NCBI GenBank assembly: GCA_023150895.1
Contig: JAKLJY010000003.1
Span: forward strand, 88,820 to 152,819
Source of the DNA: Myxococcota bacterium
GTDB lineage: Bacteria > Myxococcota_A > Bradymonadia > UBA7976 > UBA1532
DNA length: 64,000 bases
Direction: 5' to 3'
Below, piece by piece: positions 32,530-39,704 of the stretch. The notes beneath the pieces were generated by a model. The model made no database searches and had not been told where the DNA came from. It saw only the letters and a program-made list of their open reading frames with translations. Position numbers and translations under genes: made by a program. Position 1 is the first letter of the stretch. Every line of letters starts with the position of its first letter.

Positions 32530-33726
32530 ATGTCCCGCCCCCTCGACGGCCTACGTGTCCTCGATCTGACGCGGCTCCTCCCCGGGCCCTTCGCGTCCTT
32601 GCTCCTCGCCGATCTCGGCGCCACGGTGCTCAAGGTCGAGGACACCCAAGGGGGCGACTACGCGCGGTACTTTCCGCCGCTCGGCGGCCGCATGTCCGCG
32701 GTCTTCGCCGCGCTGAACCGGGACAAGACCGGCATCGCGCTCGACCTCAAACAGGCCGCGGGGCGTGAGGTCCTGCTGCGCCTCGTCGACCGCGCCGATG
32801 TCCTGCTCGAGAGCTTTCGGCCGGGCGTGATGGACCGCCTCGGGCTCGGCGCCGATGCACTCGCCGCGCGCAACCCGCGGCTCGTGTACTGCTCCATCAG
32901 CGGCTACGGGCAGGACTCGCCCCTCGCCCACCGCGCCGGCCACGACTTCAACTACCTGGCCCTCGCCGGGCTCGCCGGGGTGACGGGCGTCGACGGTCGC
33001 GTCGTGCTGCCGGGGATTCAGGTCGCGGACATCGCGGGGGGCGCGCTCTACCCCGTCATCGGCGTCCTGGCGGCGCTCAACGAGCGGACACGCACGGGTC
33101 TCGGCCGTCGGGTCGACGCCGCCATGACCGACGGCGTCGCCGGGCTCGGCATCATGCTGCAGGCCAAGGCGTTTGCCGGCGCGGGCATCGACGACCCGGG
33201 GGCCGATGAGCTCGCCGGTGCGTTGCTGTGTTACCGCCCGTGGCGCTGCGCCGACGGTCGCACGCTCGCCGTCGCCGCCCTCGAACCGAAGTTCTGGGCG
33301 GCCTTCTGCGCGGCGGTGGGGCGACCCGAACTCGCGTCCGACGGCTACGCGACGGGCGCGCGCAAAGTCGCGGTCGAGGCCGAGCTCGAGCGCCTGTTCG
33401 CCAGCCGCACACGCGACGAATGGACGGCGTTTCTCGCCGCGCACGACTGCTGCGTCGAGCCCGTGCTCAGTCTCGAAGGGGCGCGCGAGAGCCCACACGC
33501 GCGGGCGCGCGGGCTCTTCGGCACGCACGCACACCCGGGCGAAGGCGCGACGTTCTTGCACGTCTTCCCCAACCCGGCGCTGCTGCCCGGGGCCGAGCCC
33601 CCCGTCGACGTGAGGCCCGCGCCCCGGTTGGGTGAACACACCCGCACGGTGCTGGCCGAAGCCGGCTACACCGCCGACGAAATCACTTCGCTGCTGGCGA
33701 CCGGCGCCGCCGTCGCCGCCGAGTGA
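32530..33726 (+). CDS. CaiB/BaiF-family CoA-transferase (alpha-methylacyl-CoA racemase-like)
   Basis: 398 residues, the usual family length. It starts PLDGLRVLDLTRLLPGPFAS, with the ADLGATVLKVED strand, LNRDKTGIALDLK and a catalytic-loop GHDFNYLALAGLAG near 140. These are close to alpha-methylacyl-CoA racemase in the CaiB/BaiF superfamily. The GHDxNY motif, where racemases hold active-site His and Asp, is intact, favouring a racemase over a CoA-transferase. It probably works with the upstream SCP2 protein in branched acyl-CoA or sterol-side-chain metabolism. Confidence 0.9.
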   Translation: MSRPLDGLRVLDLTRLLPGPFASLLLADLGATVLKVEDTQGGDYARYFPPLGGRMSAVFAALNRDKTGIALDLKQAAGREVLLRLVDRADVLLESFRPGVMDRLGLGADALAARNPRLVYCSISGYGQDSPLAHRAGHDFNYLALAGLAGVTGVDGRVVLPGIQVADIAGGALYPVIGVLAALNERTRTGLGRRVDAAMTDGVAGLGIMLQAKAFAGAGIDDPGADELAGALLCYRPWRCADGRTLAVAALEPKFWAAFCAAVGRPELASDGYATGARKVAVEAELERLFASRTRDEWTAFLAAHDCCVEPVLSLEGARESPHARARGLFGTHAHPGEGATFLHVFPNPALLPGAEPPVDVRPAPRLGEHTRTVLAEAGYTADEITSLLATGAAVAAE

Positions 33727-33738
33727 GCGGCGGGTTGC

Positions 33739-34323
33739 TCAGAAGAAACCGCCGGCCATGAAGACGAGCTCGTGGAAGCGGGCGTCCTCGTTCGACTTCG
33801 AGCTGGCCGTCAGCTGGCGCTCGTAGCGGATGTCCAGGTTCAGCTTGACCAGCTTGATGTCCAGCGTGGTGCCGATGAAGATCGGCAGGTAGAGGGGCAT
33901 GGACTCTCGGTCGTCGGCGAGGTCGACGCCGGCAACCTTGTCTTCACCGTCCAGGGTCGTCCCGATCGGGAACCGCGGCTCGAGGCCGCCGCCGAAGTCC
34001 AGGCTGAGGAACATGGGAATGACGGGGAAGCTGCCTCGGGCGAGGATCGGAATGGCGATGTTGCTCTGTACGCCTTCGATCCCGCCTTTGTCCTTCGTCG
34101 TCTGCCGGTTGTAGAGCAGGTCGACCTCGAGCCCGAGGATGGCCAGATCGAGCATCACGGCCAGGCCGGCGTCGATCACCGAGGCGCTGTCCACGCCATC
34201 GTCCGGATCGGGCATGCCGATGCCGTAGCCGGCGCGCACGCCGTAGTTCAGGCCCAGGGCCGCGGCCGGGCTCGCCGCCGCCACCACCATCGCACCCGCC
34301 AGGAAAGCCGCGCTCTTCTTCAT
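33739..34323 (-). CDS. Outer-membrane beta-barrel protein
   Basis: 194 residues beginning MKKSAAFLAGAMVV with a signal peptide cleaved after about residue 23 (AALG). Strands of alternating residues follow (NYGVRAGYGIGM, LDLAILGLEVDLLYNR, VKLNLDIRYERQL) and the end is VFMAGGFF, a terminal Phe as in Bam substrates. Function unknown. The start at 34323 was chosen because the upstream part of the frame reads across a terminator and a tRNA gene. It converges with the CoA-transferase, leaving 12 bases. Confidence 0.75.
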   Translation of the reverse strand: MKKSAAFLAGAMVVAAASPAAALGLNYGVRAGYGIGMPDPDDGVDSASVIDAGLAVMLDLAILGLEVDLLYNRQTTKDKGGIEGVQSNIAIPILARGSFPVIPMFLSLDFGGGLEPRFPIGTTLDGEDKVAGVDLADDRESMPLYLPIFIGTTLDIKLVKLNLDIRYERQLTASSKSNEDARFHELVFMAGGFF

Positions 34324-34440
34324 GGAGCTTCTCCTCGTTCGTTCTGGAAATTCGGCCGACTCGGTTGAATCGCGGGGGGTAACAAACCCCAAAGGCCGAC
34401 GCGAGACAACGGGGAAAACTTCATCCCCGTGCGCCGGCGC

Positions 34441-34471
34441 AAAAAAAAACCCCAGCCGCTCGGCTGGGGTT
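34441..34471 (-). terminator. Intrinsic terminator after tRNA-Val
   Basis: On the minus strand ACCCCAGCCG and CGGCTGGGGT form a 10-base stem followed by nine T. It ends the tRNA-Val transcript before the outer-membrane gene at 33739-34323. Confidence 0.85.
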
Positions 34472-34474
34472 CGG

Positions 34475-34546
34475 TGGGCGATACAAGATTTGAACTTGTG
34501 ACTTCTTCCGTGTGAAGGAAGCACTCTACCGCTGAGTTAATCGCCC
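34475..34546 (-). tRNA. tRNA-Val(CAC)
   Basis: 72 bases folding into a full cloverleaf. The acceptor stem is GGGCGAT/ATCGCCC, the D arm contains ACTCAGCGGTAGAGT, the anticodon arm is CTTCC-TTCACAC-GGAAG with anticodon CAC (valine GTG codons), and the T arm is ACAAG-TTCAAAT-CTTGT. The discriminator base is A and the 3' CCA is not encoded. A promoter at 34566-34594 and a terminator at 34441-34471 make it a single-gene unit. Confidence 0.95.
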
Positions 34547-34565
34547 GCGGTCGAAAGTGTCCGGC

Positions 34566-34594
34566 CTTTTATCACCGGCATGGTTTCGAGGCAA
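34566..34594 (-). promoter_or_regulatory. Promoter of tRNA-Val
   Basis: Minus-strand TTGCCT (34594-34589) and TAAAAG (34571-34566), 17-base spacer, 19 bases before the tRNA 5' end. Confidence 0.5.
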
Positions 34595-34620
34595 GCCGAA
34601 AATGTGATACCACCCCCGCG

Positions 34621-35505
34621 ATGCACTACATCCGCGCGCTCCGTCCGCACCAGTGGGTCAAGAACGCCTTCGTTTTCGCGGCGCTCGTTTTCTCCAGGCA
34701 CCTGACGCACACCGACTACGGCCTGCGAACGCTGGCCATCTTCGGCGCATTCTGTGTCGTGGCGAGTGCCATCTACCTGATCAACGACGTTGCGGACTAC
34801 GAACGGGACCGCATTCACCCGAAGAAGAGCCTGCGACCGATTGCAAGTGGCGCCCTCTCCCGGACGCATGCCGTCGTTCTCGCGCTCCTCCTGGCGCCCG
34901 TCGGCCTCGCCATCGGGTTCCACCTGAACGCGCCGACGGGGGCCGTGCTGGCCACGTACGCGGTGATGAACCTCGCGTATTCGGTGTGGCTCAAGCACTT
35001 CGTGTTGCTCGACGTCTTCATGATTGCGCTCGGCTTTCTGTTCCGGGTCACGGCCGGCGCGTTCGCCATCGAGGTGGACATCTCGGTGTGGCTGCTCATC
35101 TGCACGTTCTTCATCTCGCTCTTCCTGGCGTTCTGCAAACGACGCCACGAGCTCGAGAGCCTGGGTGAAGACGCCATCAGCCACCGGGGCAACCTCGCCC
35201 ACTACTCGCTGCAGTTCATCGACAAGATGGTCGCTGCGCTCGCTTCGATGACGGTGATGAGCTACGCGCTCTACACCATCGACCCGCGGACGGTGGAGAA
35301 GGTGGGCACGAACGGGCTGGTGTTGACCGTGCCGCTCGTTCTCTTCGGCACGTTCCGCTACCTCTACCTGGTCCACCTGCACCAGAAGGGCGGCTCACCG
35401 ACGGAGGTCGTGCTGACCGACCGTGGCATGCAGGTCATCATCGCCCTGTACCTGGCGGTGGCCATCGGCCTGATCTACTTCAACGTGCATCTGCACCTGG
35501 CGTAG
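34621..35505 (+). CDS. UbiA-family prenyltransferase (decaprenyl-phosphate phosphoribosyltransferase-like)
   Basis: 294 residues with about nine transmembrane helices. The first Asp-rich motif is NDVADYERDRIHPKKSLRP near residues 59-77 (NDxxDxxxD), and the second conserved polar loop is KRRHELESLGEDAISHRG near 172. The start LRPHQWVKNAFVFAALVFS and the HPKK/RPIASG segment are typical of decaprenyl-phosphate 5-phosphoribosyltransferase, the first enzyme making decaprenyl-phosphoryl-arabinose, rather than of quinone-pathway UbiA. It uses a polyprenyl phosphate at the inner membrane. No DprE1/DprE2 partner is in the window. The 3' end overlaps the convergent lipoprotein by 26 bases. Confidence 0.82.
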   Translation: MHYIRALRPHQWVKNAFVFAALVFSRHLTHTDYGLRTLAIFGAFCVVASAIYLINDVADYERDRIHPKKSLRPIASGALSRTHAVVLALLLAPVGLAIGFHLNAPTGAVLATYAVMNLAYSVWLKHFVLLDVFMIALGFLFRVTAGAFAIEVDISVWLLICTFFISLFLAFCKRRHELESLGEDAISHRGNLAHYSLQFIDKMVAALASMTVMSYALYTIDPRTVEKVGTNGLVLTVPLVLFGTFRYLYLVHLHQKGGSPTEVVLTDRGMQVIIALYLAVAIGLIYFNVHLHLA

Positions 35506-36565
35506 CCGCATCGACGACCGGCACGGCGCCCGCATCGGGGCCCTGTGCCGCGTCGGCTTGCAGAGCGGGTCCGTCCGCCGCCGGTGCCGCGGCATCCGAG
35601 GCGCCGCCGTCGGTCTGGGGGGCGCCTCCATCGGCCCCGGGCTCGGGCGACGGGATGCGCACCCAGCGCACGGTGAAGTTGGTCAGCCGGTCCGCCTCCG
35701 CGCAGCCTTCGCCATCGTAGGCCTGGTGCAGGATTTGCTGCCCGGCGAGCTCGATCTGGGGCCTGTCGACCCGGACCTCTCCCCGCTCGAAAGTCTCGAC
35801 GACGGCCGTGCAGGGTGCGACGGCGTCGAGTACGGGACGCTCGTAGCGGAACTGGTAGTTCAACGGCCCCTCCGGAGACCGGAAGTCGAGGGCGACCTCG
35901 GAGCTGAGTGCGAAGCCTTCCGGGTCGATGTAGTCGAGCCGATATCTCGCCCCGTCCGGCAAGCGGGTCAGGTTGGCGATGAAGTTTGCGATGTCCCCTT
36001 CCGTGAACGCCGGATCATTCGTGAGGTCGACGCCCCGCGTCACGGCATAGGTCCCCGTCAAATCGATGTCGATGGGCGTCAATCCGCCGTCGGGCAGTGG
36101 CGCGAGATCGCCGCCCGGGCCCGCCGCGTCGGTCAGTCCGACCGCGTCCGACGCGGCATCGATCCCGGCGTCGCCCGCGGCGTCAACCCGCGCATCCGGG
36201 GGGGCAGGTCCGTCCGACGCGACCGCATCCGCCGGCTCGGCGTCCGGGAGCACGGCATCTCCGGGTGACGTCGCGTCCGGACAGCCGGCCTCGTTCGTCT
36301 CCGGGTTGCAGGGGCGCGGTCGAACCGCATCGGGGGCCGCCACGCAAACGGACGAACGACATGCCTCCCCCAGGGGGCAGTCGAAGTCGTCCGAACACGT
36401 CGGTTCACAGACGCCGGACACGCACTGTTCGTTGGCCGAACAATCGCTGTGGAGTTGGCAACCGCCGTCCCCACATCCATGGGCCATCGCAATCGCCATC
36501 AGGAGCGTCGCGAACCTGCCGATAGAGAGAAACAGGGCTCGAGCGCCCGCTGAGGTGGTCGACAT
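35480..36565 (-). CDS. Cys-rich, Asp/Ala-linker lipoprotein
   Basis: 361 residues. A hydrophobic leader ends with a lipobox (MAHGC) near residue 30. A small Cys-rich module follows (HSDCSANEQCVSGVCEP, DDFDCPLGEACRSSVC), of the kind found repeatedly in myxobacterial surface proteins, then an Asp/Ala/Pro linker of about 100 residues, a beta domain (about 170-300: DLTGTYAVTRGVD, YRLDYIDPEGFAL) with one pair of Cys residues, and a second Ala/Asp/Gly tail. No enzyme motif is seen. The ATG at 36565 gives the leader; longer frames run through the divergent gene. The start lies opposite an outer-membrane gene. Confidence 0.75.
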   Translation of the reverse strand: MSTTSAGARALFLSIGRFATLLMAIAMAHGCGDGGCQLHSDCSANEQCVSGVCEPTCSDDFDCPLGEACRSSVCVAAPDAVRPRPCNPETNEAGCPDATSPGDAVLPDAEPADAVASDGPAPPDARVDAAGDAGIDAASDAVGLTDAAGPGGDLAPLPDGGLTPIDIDLTGTYAVTRGVDLTNDPAFTEGDIANFIANLTRLPDGARYRLDYIDPEGFALSSEVALDFRSPEGPLNYQFRYERPVLDAVAPCTAVVETFERGEVRVDRPQIELAGQQILHQAYDGEGCAEADRLTNFTVRWVRIPSPEPGADGGAPQTDGGASDAAAPAADGPALQADAAQGPDAGAVPVVDAATPGADAR

Positions 36566-36582
36566 GCGTCTCCCCGAATTCC

Positions 36583-36611
36583 TTGCCGACCCGGGATCGT
36601 CACGGTATCGT
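36583..36611 (+). promoter_or_regulatory. Sigma-70-type promoter for the outer-membrane gene at 36657
   Basis: TTGCCG (36583-36588) and TATCGT (36606-36611), 17-base spacer, in the region between two divergent genes. Confidence 0.45.
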
Positions 36612-36656
36612 CGATTCCAGGCCATGATTGAGCGCGCGCCGTCCGTCTCGAGGCAA

Positions 36657-37187
36657 ATGAAACACGCCCACCGCACAGCTCGCGCAGTCATCACCATTGC
36701 ATGTTCCGTGCCGTTTTTCCCCCTGGACGCATCGGCCCAGGCCCTCAACCTCGCCATCGACTCCACGGTCGGCTCCGGGGTTCGGCGCGCCCCGGGACCC
36801 GACGGGGATGCCATCAGCAAGCGTACGCCCGCCTTTTTCGACGTCGACGTCGGGCTCGTGCTCGACAATGACTGGTCGAGCGAGTGGGGCGCGGGGTTCA
36901 AGTTTCAGCTCGAGGACCAACTCGCCGTCGGCGTCGCCCCACAGGTGCGCCTCATCCGCGGCGAGCTGCCCTGGAATTTCCTCATCGGCCTGGGTGTTCC
37001 GATCTATGTGACGCCGGGAACGCTCATCGGGGTCGAGGTCGACGCGGGAGGCATCTTCCGTTTCACCGAGAGCCTCGGGGCCGTGGCACTCGTCTCTGCG
37101 GAGTACTTCTTCGCCGGTGGCGACTTGCCCGAAGACGGTGGCGTCCTCATGTTCAACTTCGCGGTGGGCGTTCGCGTGCTCCTCTGA
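36657..37187 (+). CDS. Putative outer-membrane beta-barrel protein
   Basis: 176 residues. The signal peptide MKHAHRTARAVITIACSV ends near residue 29 (DASAQA), followed by beta-strand segments (LNLAIDSTVGSG, GAGFKFQLEDQLAVGVAP, GVPIYVTPGTLIGVEVDAG) and a C-terminal strand VLMFNFAVGVRVLL. A small barrel is likely, though the last residue is Leu rather than an aromatic. Alternative in-frame starts exist at 36567 and 36624; 36657 gives the best signal peptide. Confidence 0.65.
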   Translation: MKHAHRTARAVITIACSVPFFPLDASAQALNLAIDSTVGSGVRRAPGPDGDAISKRTPAFFDVDVGLVLDNDWSSEWGAGFKFQLEDQLAVGVAPQVRLIRGELPWNFLIGLGVPIYVTPGTLIGVEVDAGGIFRFTESLGAVALVSAEYFFAGGDLPEDGGVLMFNFAVGVRVLL

Positions 37188-37251
37188 CCCCCGCGGGGTT
37201 TCGTCACGGCGCGGTCCGGCCGGAGCAAACCGGGCTGCAAGGGAGGACAGG

Positions 37252-37566
37252 ATGAATCTGGAGATCGTCGGCAAGGATGTGACGCCCTCTGAGGCCCTGC
37301 GTGCTCGGATCGAGCAGAAGCTGGCCAAGTTCGAGGCACGCCTGGGGCAGAAGCTTCAGGTGCGGACCGCCTTGACGCAGGAGGGTGATACGTTCACCTG
37401 TCACGTGCACTTCAACGCCGCGAAACACGCGTTCGACGCCGACGGGACCGGCGACGACCTGATCAAGGCCACCGACGAGGCCCTGAACAAGATCGACCGT
37501 CAGGTCACGAAGGCCCTGCAGAAGGGCAAGTCGGACAAGCGCGCGACCATCGACATCGAGCTCTGA
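37252..37566 (+). CDS. hpf: Ribosome hibernation-promoting factor (short HPF/RaiA)
   Basis: 104 residues: MNLEIVGKDVTPSEALRARI, KLAKFEARL, then FNAAKHAFDADGTGDDLIKAT and DEALNKIDRQVTKALQKGK, the beta-alpha-beta-beta-beta-alpha layout of HPF/YfiA. It binds the 30S decoding region and inactivates ribosomes in slow growth. It is the short form, without the dimerisation tail of long HPF. GGGAGG ribosome site 8 bases upstream. A strong terminator follows at 37593-37619. Confidence 0.93.
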   Translation: MNLEIVGKDVTPSEALRARIEQKLAKFEARLGQKLQVRTALTQEGDTFTCHVHFNAAKHAFDADGTGDDLIKATDEALNKIDRQVTKALQKGKSDKRATIDIEL

Positions 37567-37592
37567 GCCGAGAGGCTTCGGACGCCTGCACG

Positions 37593-37619
37593 GGGTCGCT
37601 TCGGCGACCCTTTTTTTTT
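37593..37619 (+). terminator. Intrinsic terminator after hpf
   Basis: GGGTCGC (37593-37599), loop TTCG, GCGACCC (37604-37610), then nine T. A perfect seven-pair stem with a stable tetraloop. Confidence 0.9.
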
Positions 37620-37638
37620 CAGAGGAGACATCCAGACC

Positions 37639-38037
37639 ATGAGCGACTCGCCGAAGCATGCGGTCGTGACGCCGAACGCCCCCGCCGCCATCGGCCCCTA
37701 CTCACAGGCCATCGTGCACGACGGCGTCGTCTATGCGAGCGGCCAGATTCCGCTCGACCCTGCGACGATGACGATCGTCGGGCAGACCGGCGCCGAGCAG
37801 GCCGAGCAGGTCATGAAGAACCTCGGCGCACTTCTCGAGGCCGCCGGGTCGAGCCTGGCGGACGTGCTCAAGTGCACGATCTTCCTGGCCGACATGAACG
37901 ACTTTGCCGCCGTGAACGAGGTCTACGGGCGGTATCTGCCCGCGCCGCAACCGGCGCGAAGCACGGTGCAGGCCGCGCGATTGCCGCGCGACGTCCGAGT
38001 CGAGATCGAAGCGATCGCCCGCGTCACGCGACGCTGA
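37639..38037 (+). CDS. ridA: RidA-family reactive imine deaminase
   Basis: 132 residues with the RidA signatures [20 protein letters not shown] near 14-33 (conserved Tyr), GQIPLDP, and the catalytic-Arg segment [20 protein letters not shown] near 106. Hydrolyses reactive enamine/imine intermediates such as 2-aminoacrylate. It has its own GAGGAG ribosome site just past the hpf terminator. The 3' end overlaps convergent rpmB by 14 bases. Confidence 0.95.
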   Translation: MSDSPKHAVVTPNAPAAIGPYSQAIVHDGVVYASGQIPLDPATMTIVGQTGAEQAEQVMKNLGALLEAAGSSLADVLKCTIFLADMNDFAAVNEVYGRYLPAPQPARSTVQAARLPRDVRVEIEAIARVTRR

Positions 38038-38230
38038 CGTCCGCCCGCTTCGTCACGACGTTCGAACGAATGCAGCGCGTGCAGACGTTGATGCGAACGG
38101 GTTTGCCGTCGACGACGGCGCGGACTTTCTGCAGGTTGGGCAGCCAGACCTTGGTGGTCTTGATGTTCGAGTGGCTGACCTTGTGGCCCACCTGACGACC
38201 TTTGCTGCACACATCACAACGACGAGCCAC
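38024..38230 (-). CDS. rpmB: 50S ribosomal protein L28
   Basis: 68 residues from a GTG, beginning [20 protein letters not shown], with [20 protein letters not shown] and [10 protein letters not shown]. Two CxxC pairs (CDVC, CTRC) show it is the zinc-binding form. AGGAG ribosome site upstream and a good promoter at 38277-38305. No rpmG (L33) is next to it. Confidence 0.96.
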   Translation of the reverse strand: MARRCDVCSKGRQVGHKVSHSNIKTTKVWLPNLQKVRAVVDGKPVRINVCTRCIRSNVVTKRADVSVA

Positions 38231-38276
38231 GATTTGCTCCTTGGAAAAAGGCACGGGGCGAGTTGACAGGGCGCGC

Positions 38277-38305
38277 GTTCTAGCACGAGCCGAGCGCGCG
38301 ATCAA
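38277..38305 (-). promoter_or_regulatory. Promoter of rpmB
   Basis: Minus-strand TTGATC (38305-38300) and TAGAAC (38282-38277), 17-base spacer, 47 bases before the GTG. Confidence 0.6.
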
Positions 38306-38318
38306 GTGCAGAGAAGAC

Positions 38319-38347
38319 TTGACATGCGCATCCGAAAACGCCATAAT
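38319..38347 (+). promoter_or_regulatory. Promoter of tRNA-Arg
   Basis: TTGACA (38319-38324), 17 bases, CATAAT (38342-38347): perfect -35 and near-perfect -10, 18 bases before the tRNA. It lies back to back with the rpmB promoter. Confidence 0.8.
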
Positions 38348-38364
38348 CGCCCCGCTCGAAACGG

Positions 38365-38438
38365 GCACCCGTAGCTCAGCTGGATAGAGCGCCGGCCTCC
38401 GGAGCCGTAGGTCGCAGGTTCGAATCTTGCCGGGTGCG
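38365..38438 (+). tRNA. tRNA-Arg(CCG)
   Basis: 74 bases. Acceptor stem GCACCCG/CGGGTGC, D arm GCTCAGCTGGATAGAGC, anticodon arm CCGGC-CTCCGGA-GCCGT with anticodon CCG (arginine CGG codons), T arm GCAGG-TTCGAAT-CTTGC. The outermost anticodon-stem pair is a C-U mismatch. Discriminator G; CCA is not encoded. Strong promoter before it and terminator after it. Confidence 0.95.
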
Positions 38439-38444
38439 CAGAGC

Positions 38445-38477
38445 AAACCCCGCGGTGGCTTCCACCGCGGGGTTTTT
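38445..38477 (+). terminator. Intrinsic terminator, probably bidirectional
   Basis: CCCCGCGGTGG (38448-38458), loop CTT, CCACCGCGGGG (38462-38472), then five T; AAA on the other side gives a T-run for the minus strand too. It ends tRNA-Arg and the convergent gene at 38482. Confidence 0.9.
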
Positions 38478-38481
38478 CTTT

Positions 38482-39600
38482 TCAGACGACCCGCCGCACG
38501 GCCCGAAGCAGGGTCACCTCCGCTTCCACTGTCTCGGCCGGCAGTCCGCTCGCCTTCCGCGCGAGTGTGTGAACCTCGAGCAATCCAGCCCGAACGGCGA
38601 GCTTCTGCAGCGCGGCGGTCGAGAACGTCAGCGCGGCGTCCCCAGGGGCCGCGGCCCCGGCACAGAGGGCATGGCACTGCCCATCGTGCGCCAGCACACG
38701 AGCGAGTTCGCGCATCGCCGCGTCCGGATTCAGCGACCGGCCGAGCCAGTCCGCAGCGATGACGTGCTGGAATCGACCCGCGCCAATCGGGAGCGCCTCC
38801 GGCTCCGCGACAATCTCGACCCCGGGCCCGGGGGCCGGACCGACACTGACCACCCGCGCATGCCCGAGCACGGTGCGCAACGCCTCCGGCCAGGGCGACA
38901 ACACGAGCACCGTCTCCCCCACGCCAATCTCGCGGGCCACCGCCCACTGCCAATTGGCCGCCGCCTGACCGCCCGGCCCTTGCCAATGGCGAGCGAAGGC
39001 CGCCCGGGCCTGGTCGAGGGGGACCTTCACGAGCTCATGGGTGGCCGCCGGTGTGCGCGGCAACCCGGCGAGCGCACGTTCGATGCCCGGGAGTCCCAAC
39101 GAGGCCCGCCCCACCGCGTCGACGAGGTCGTCGCGGCCACAGGTCGACAGGATCCGGAGGTGGCTGCGCAGCGCGAAGACCACCTCCGTCGGGGAGCCGT
39201 GCCCCGAGACCTCGACACGCTCGCCCCGCTGCGCCGCGTGAATGAGCCGAACCACGGTGTGCTCGAGAGAACGTTCCGGCGCGTCGGTGAGGGCCTCGAC
39301 GACGTCGGAGAGTCCCAAGGCCAGCGCGGCGAGGGCCAGGCGCGACTCGATGTGCGAATCGAGGGAGCCGGACTCCCAGGCGCGCACCAGCAACCGCAAC
39401 GCCCTCGCGGCATCCCCCCGTTCGAGCGCGTCGTCCGCGAGCCGAACCGTCAGGCGGTCGTCTCGCTCGACGGGCTCGATGAGCTCGAGGACGGCGCGCG
39501 CCGTCTGACGGTCGCCTTGGGCCTGAAGGGAATCGGCCAGACCGAGAGCGAGCTCCGCGGCCGACTCGAGGGGGACTCTCTGGGGGACTTGAATGGGCAT
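38482..39600 (-). CDS. TPR-like/methyltransferase-like protein of unknown function
   Basis: 372 residues. The N-terminal 170 residues are helical repeats with a TPR look ([36 protein letters not shown]). The C-terminal 150 residues resemble a class I methyltransferase: [20 protein letters not shown] in place of motif [14 protein letters not shown], and [18 protein letters not shown] like the strand after motif III. The glycine-rich SAM loop is not clear, so catalysis is doubtful. Last gene of the minus-strand operon that starts at 46453; the gene upstream carries another methyltransferase domain. Confidence 0.55.
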   Translation of the reverse strand: MPIQVPQRVPLESAAELALGLADSLQAQGDRQTARAVLELIEPVERDDRLTVRLADDALERGDAARALRLLVRAWESGSLDSHIESRLALAALALGLSDVVEALTDAPERSLEHTVVRLIHAAQRGERVEVSGHGSPTEVVFALRSHLRILSTCGRDDLVDAVGRASLGLPGIERALAGLPRTPAATHELVKVPLDQARAAFARHWQGPGGQAAANWQWAVAREIGVGETVLVLSPWPEALRTVLGHARVVSVGPAPGPGVEIVAEPEALPIGAGRFQHVIAADWLGRSLNPDAAMRELARVLAHDGQCHALCAGAAAPGDAALTFSTAALQKLAVRAGLLEVHTLARKASGLPAETVEAEVTLLRAVRRVV

Positions 39601-39704
39601 GCCGTCCCCTTCAGCAAGCCTCGGGCCAAGGCACCGACGCCCTCCGCCCCCCAAAACCGGGCCGGACGTCGACGGCCAGCGTCAACGCGACGACAGGTCG
39701 GACG

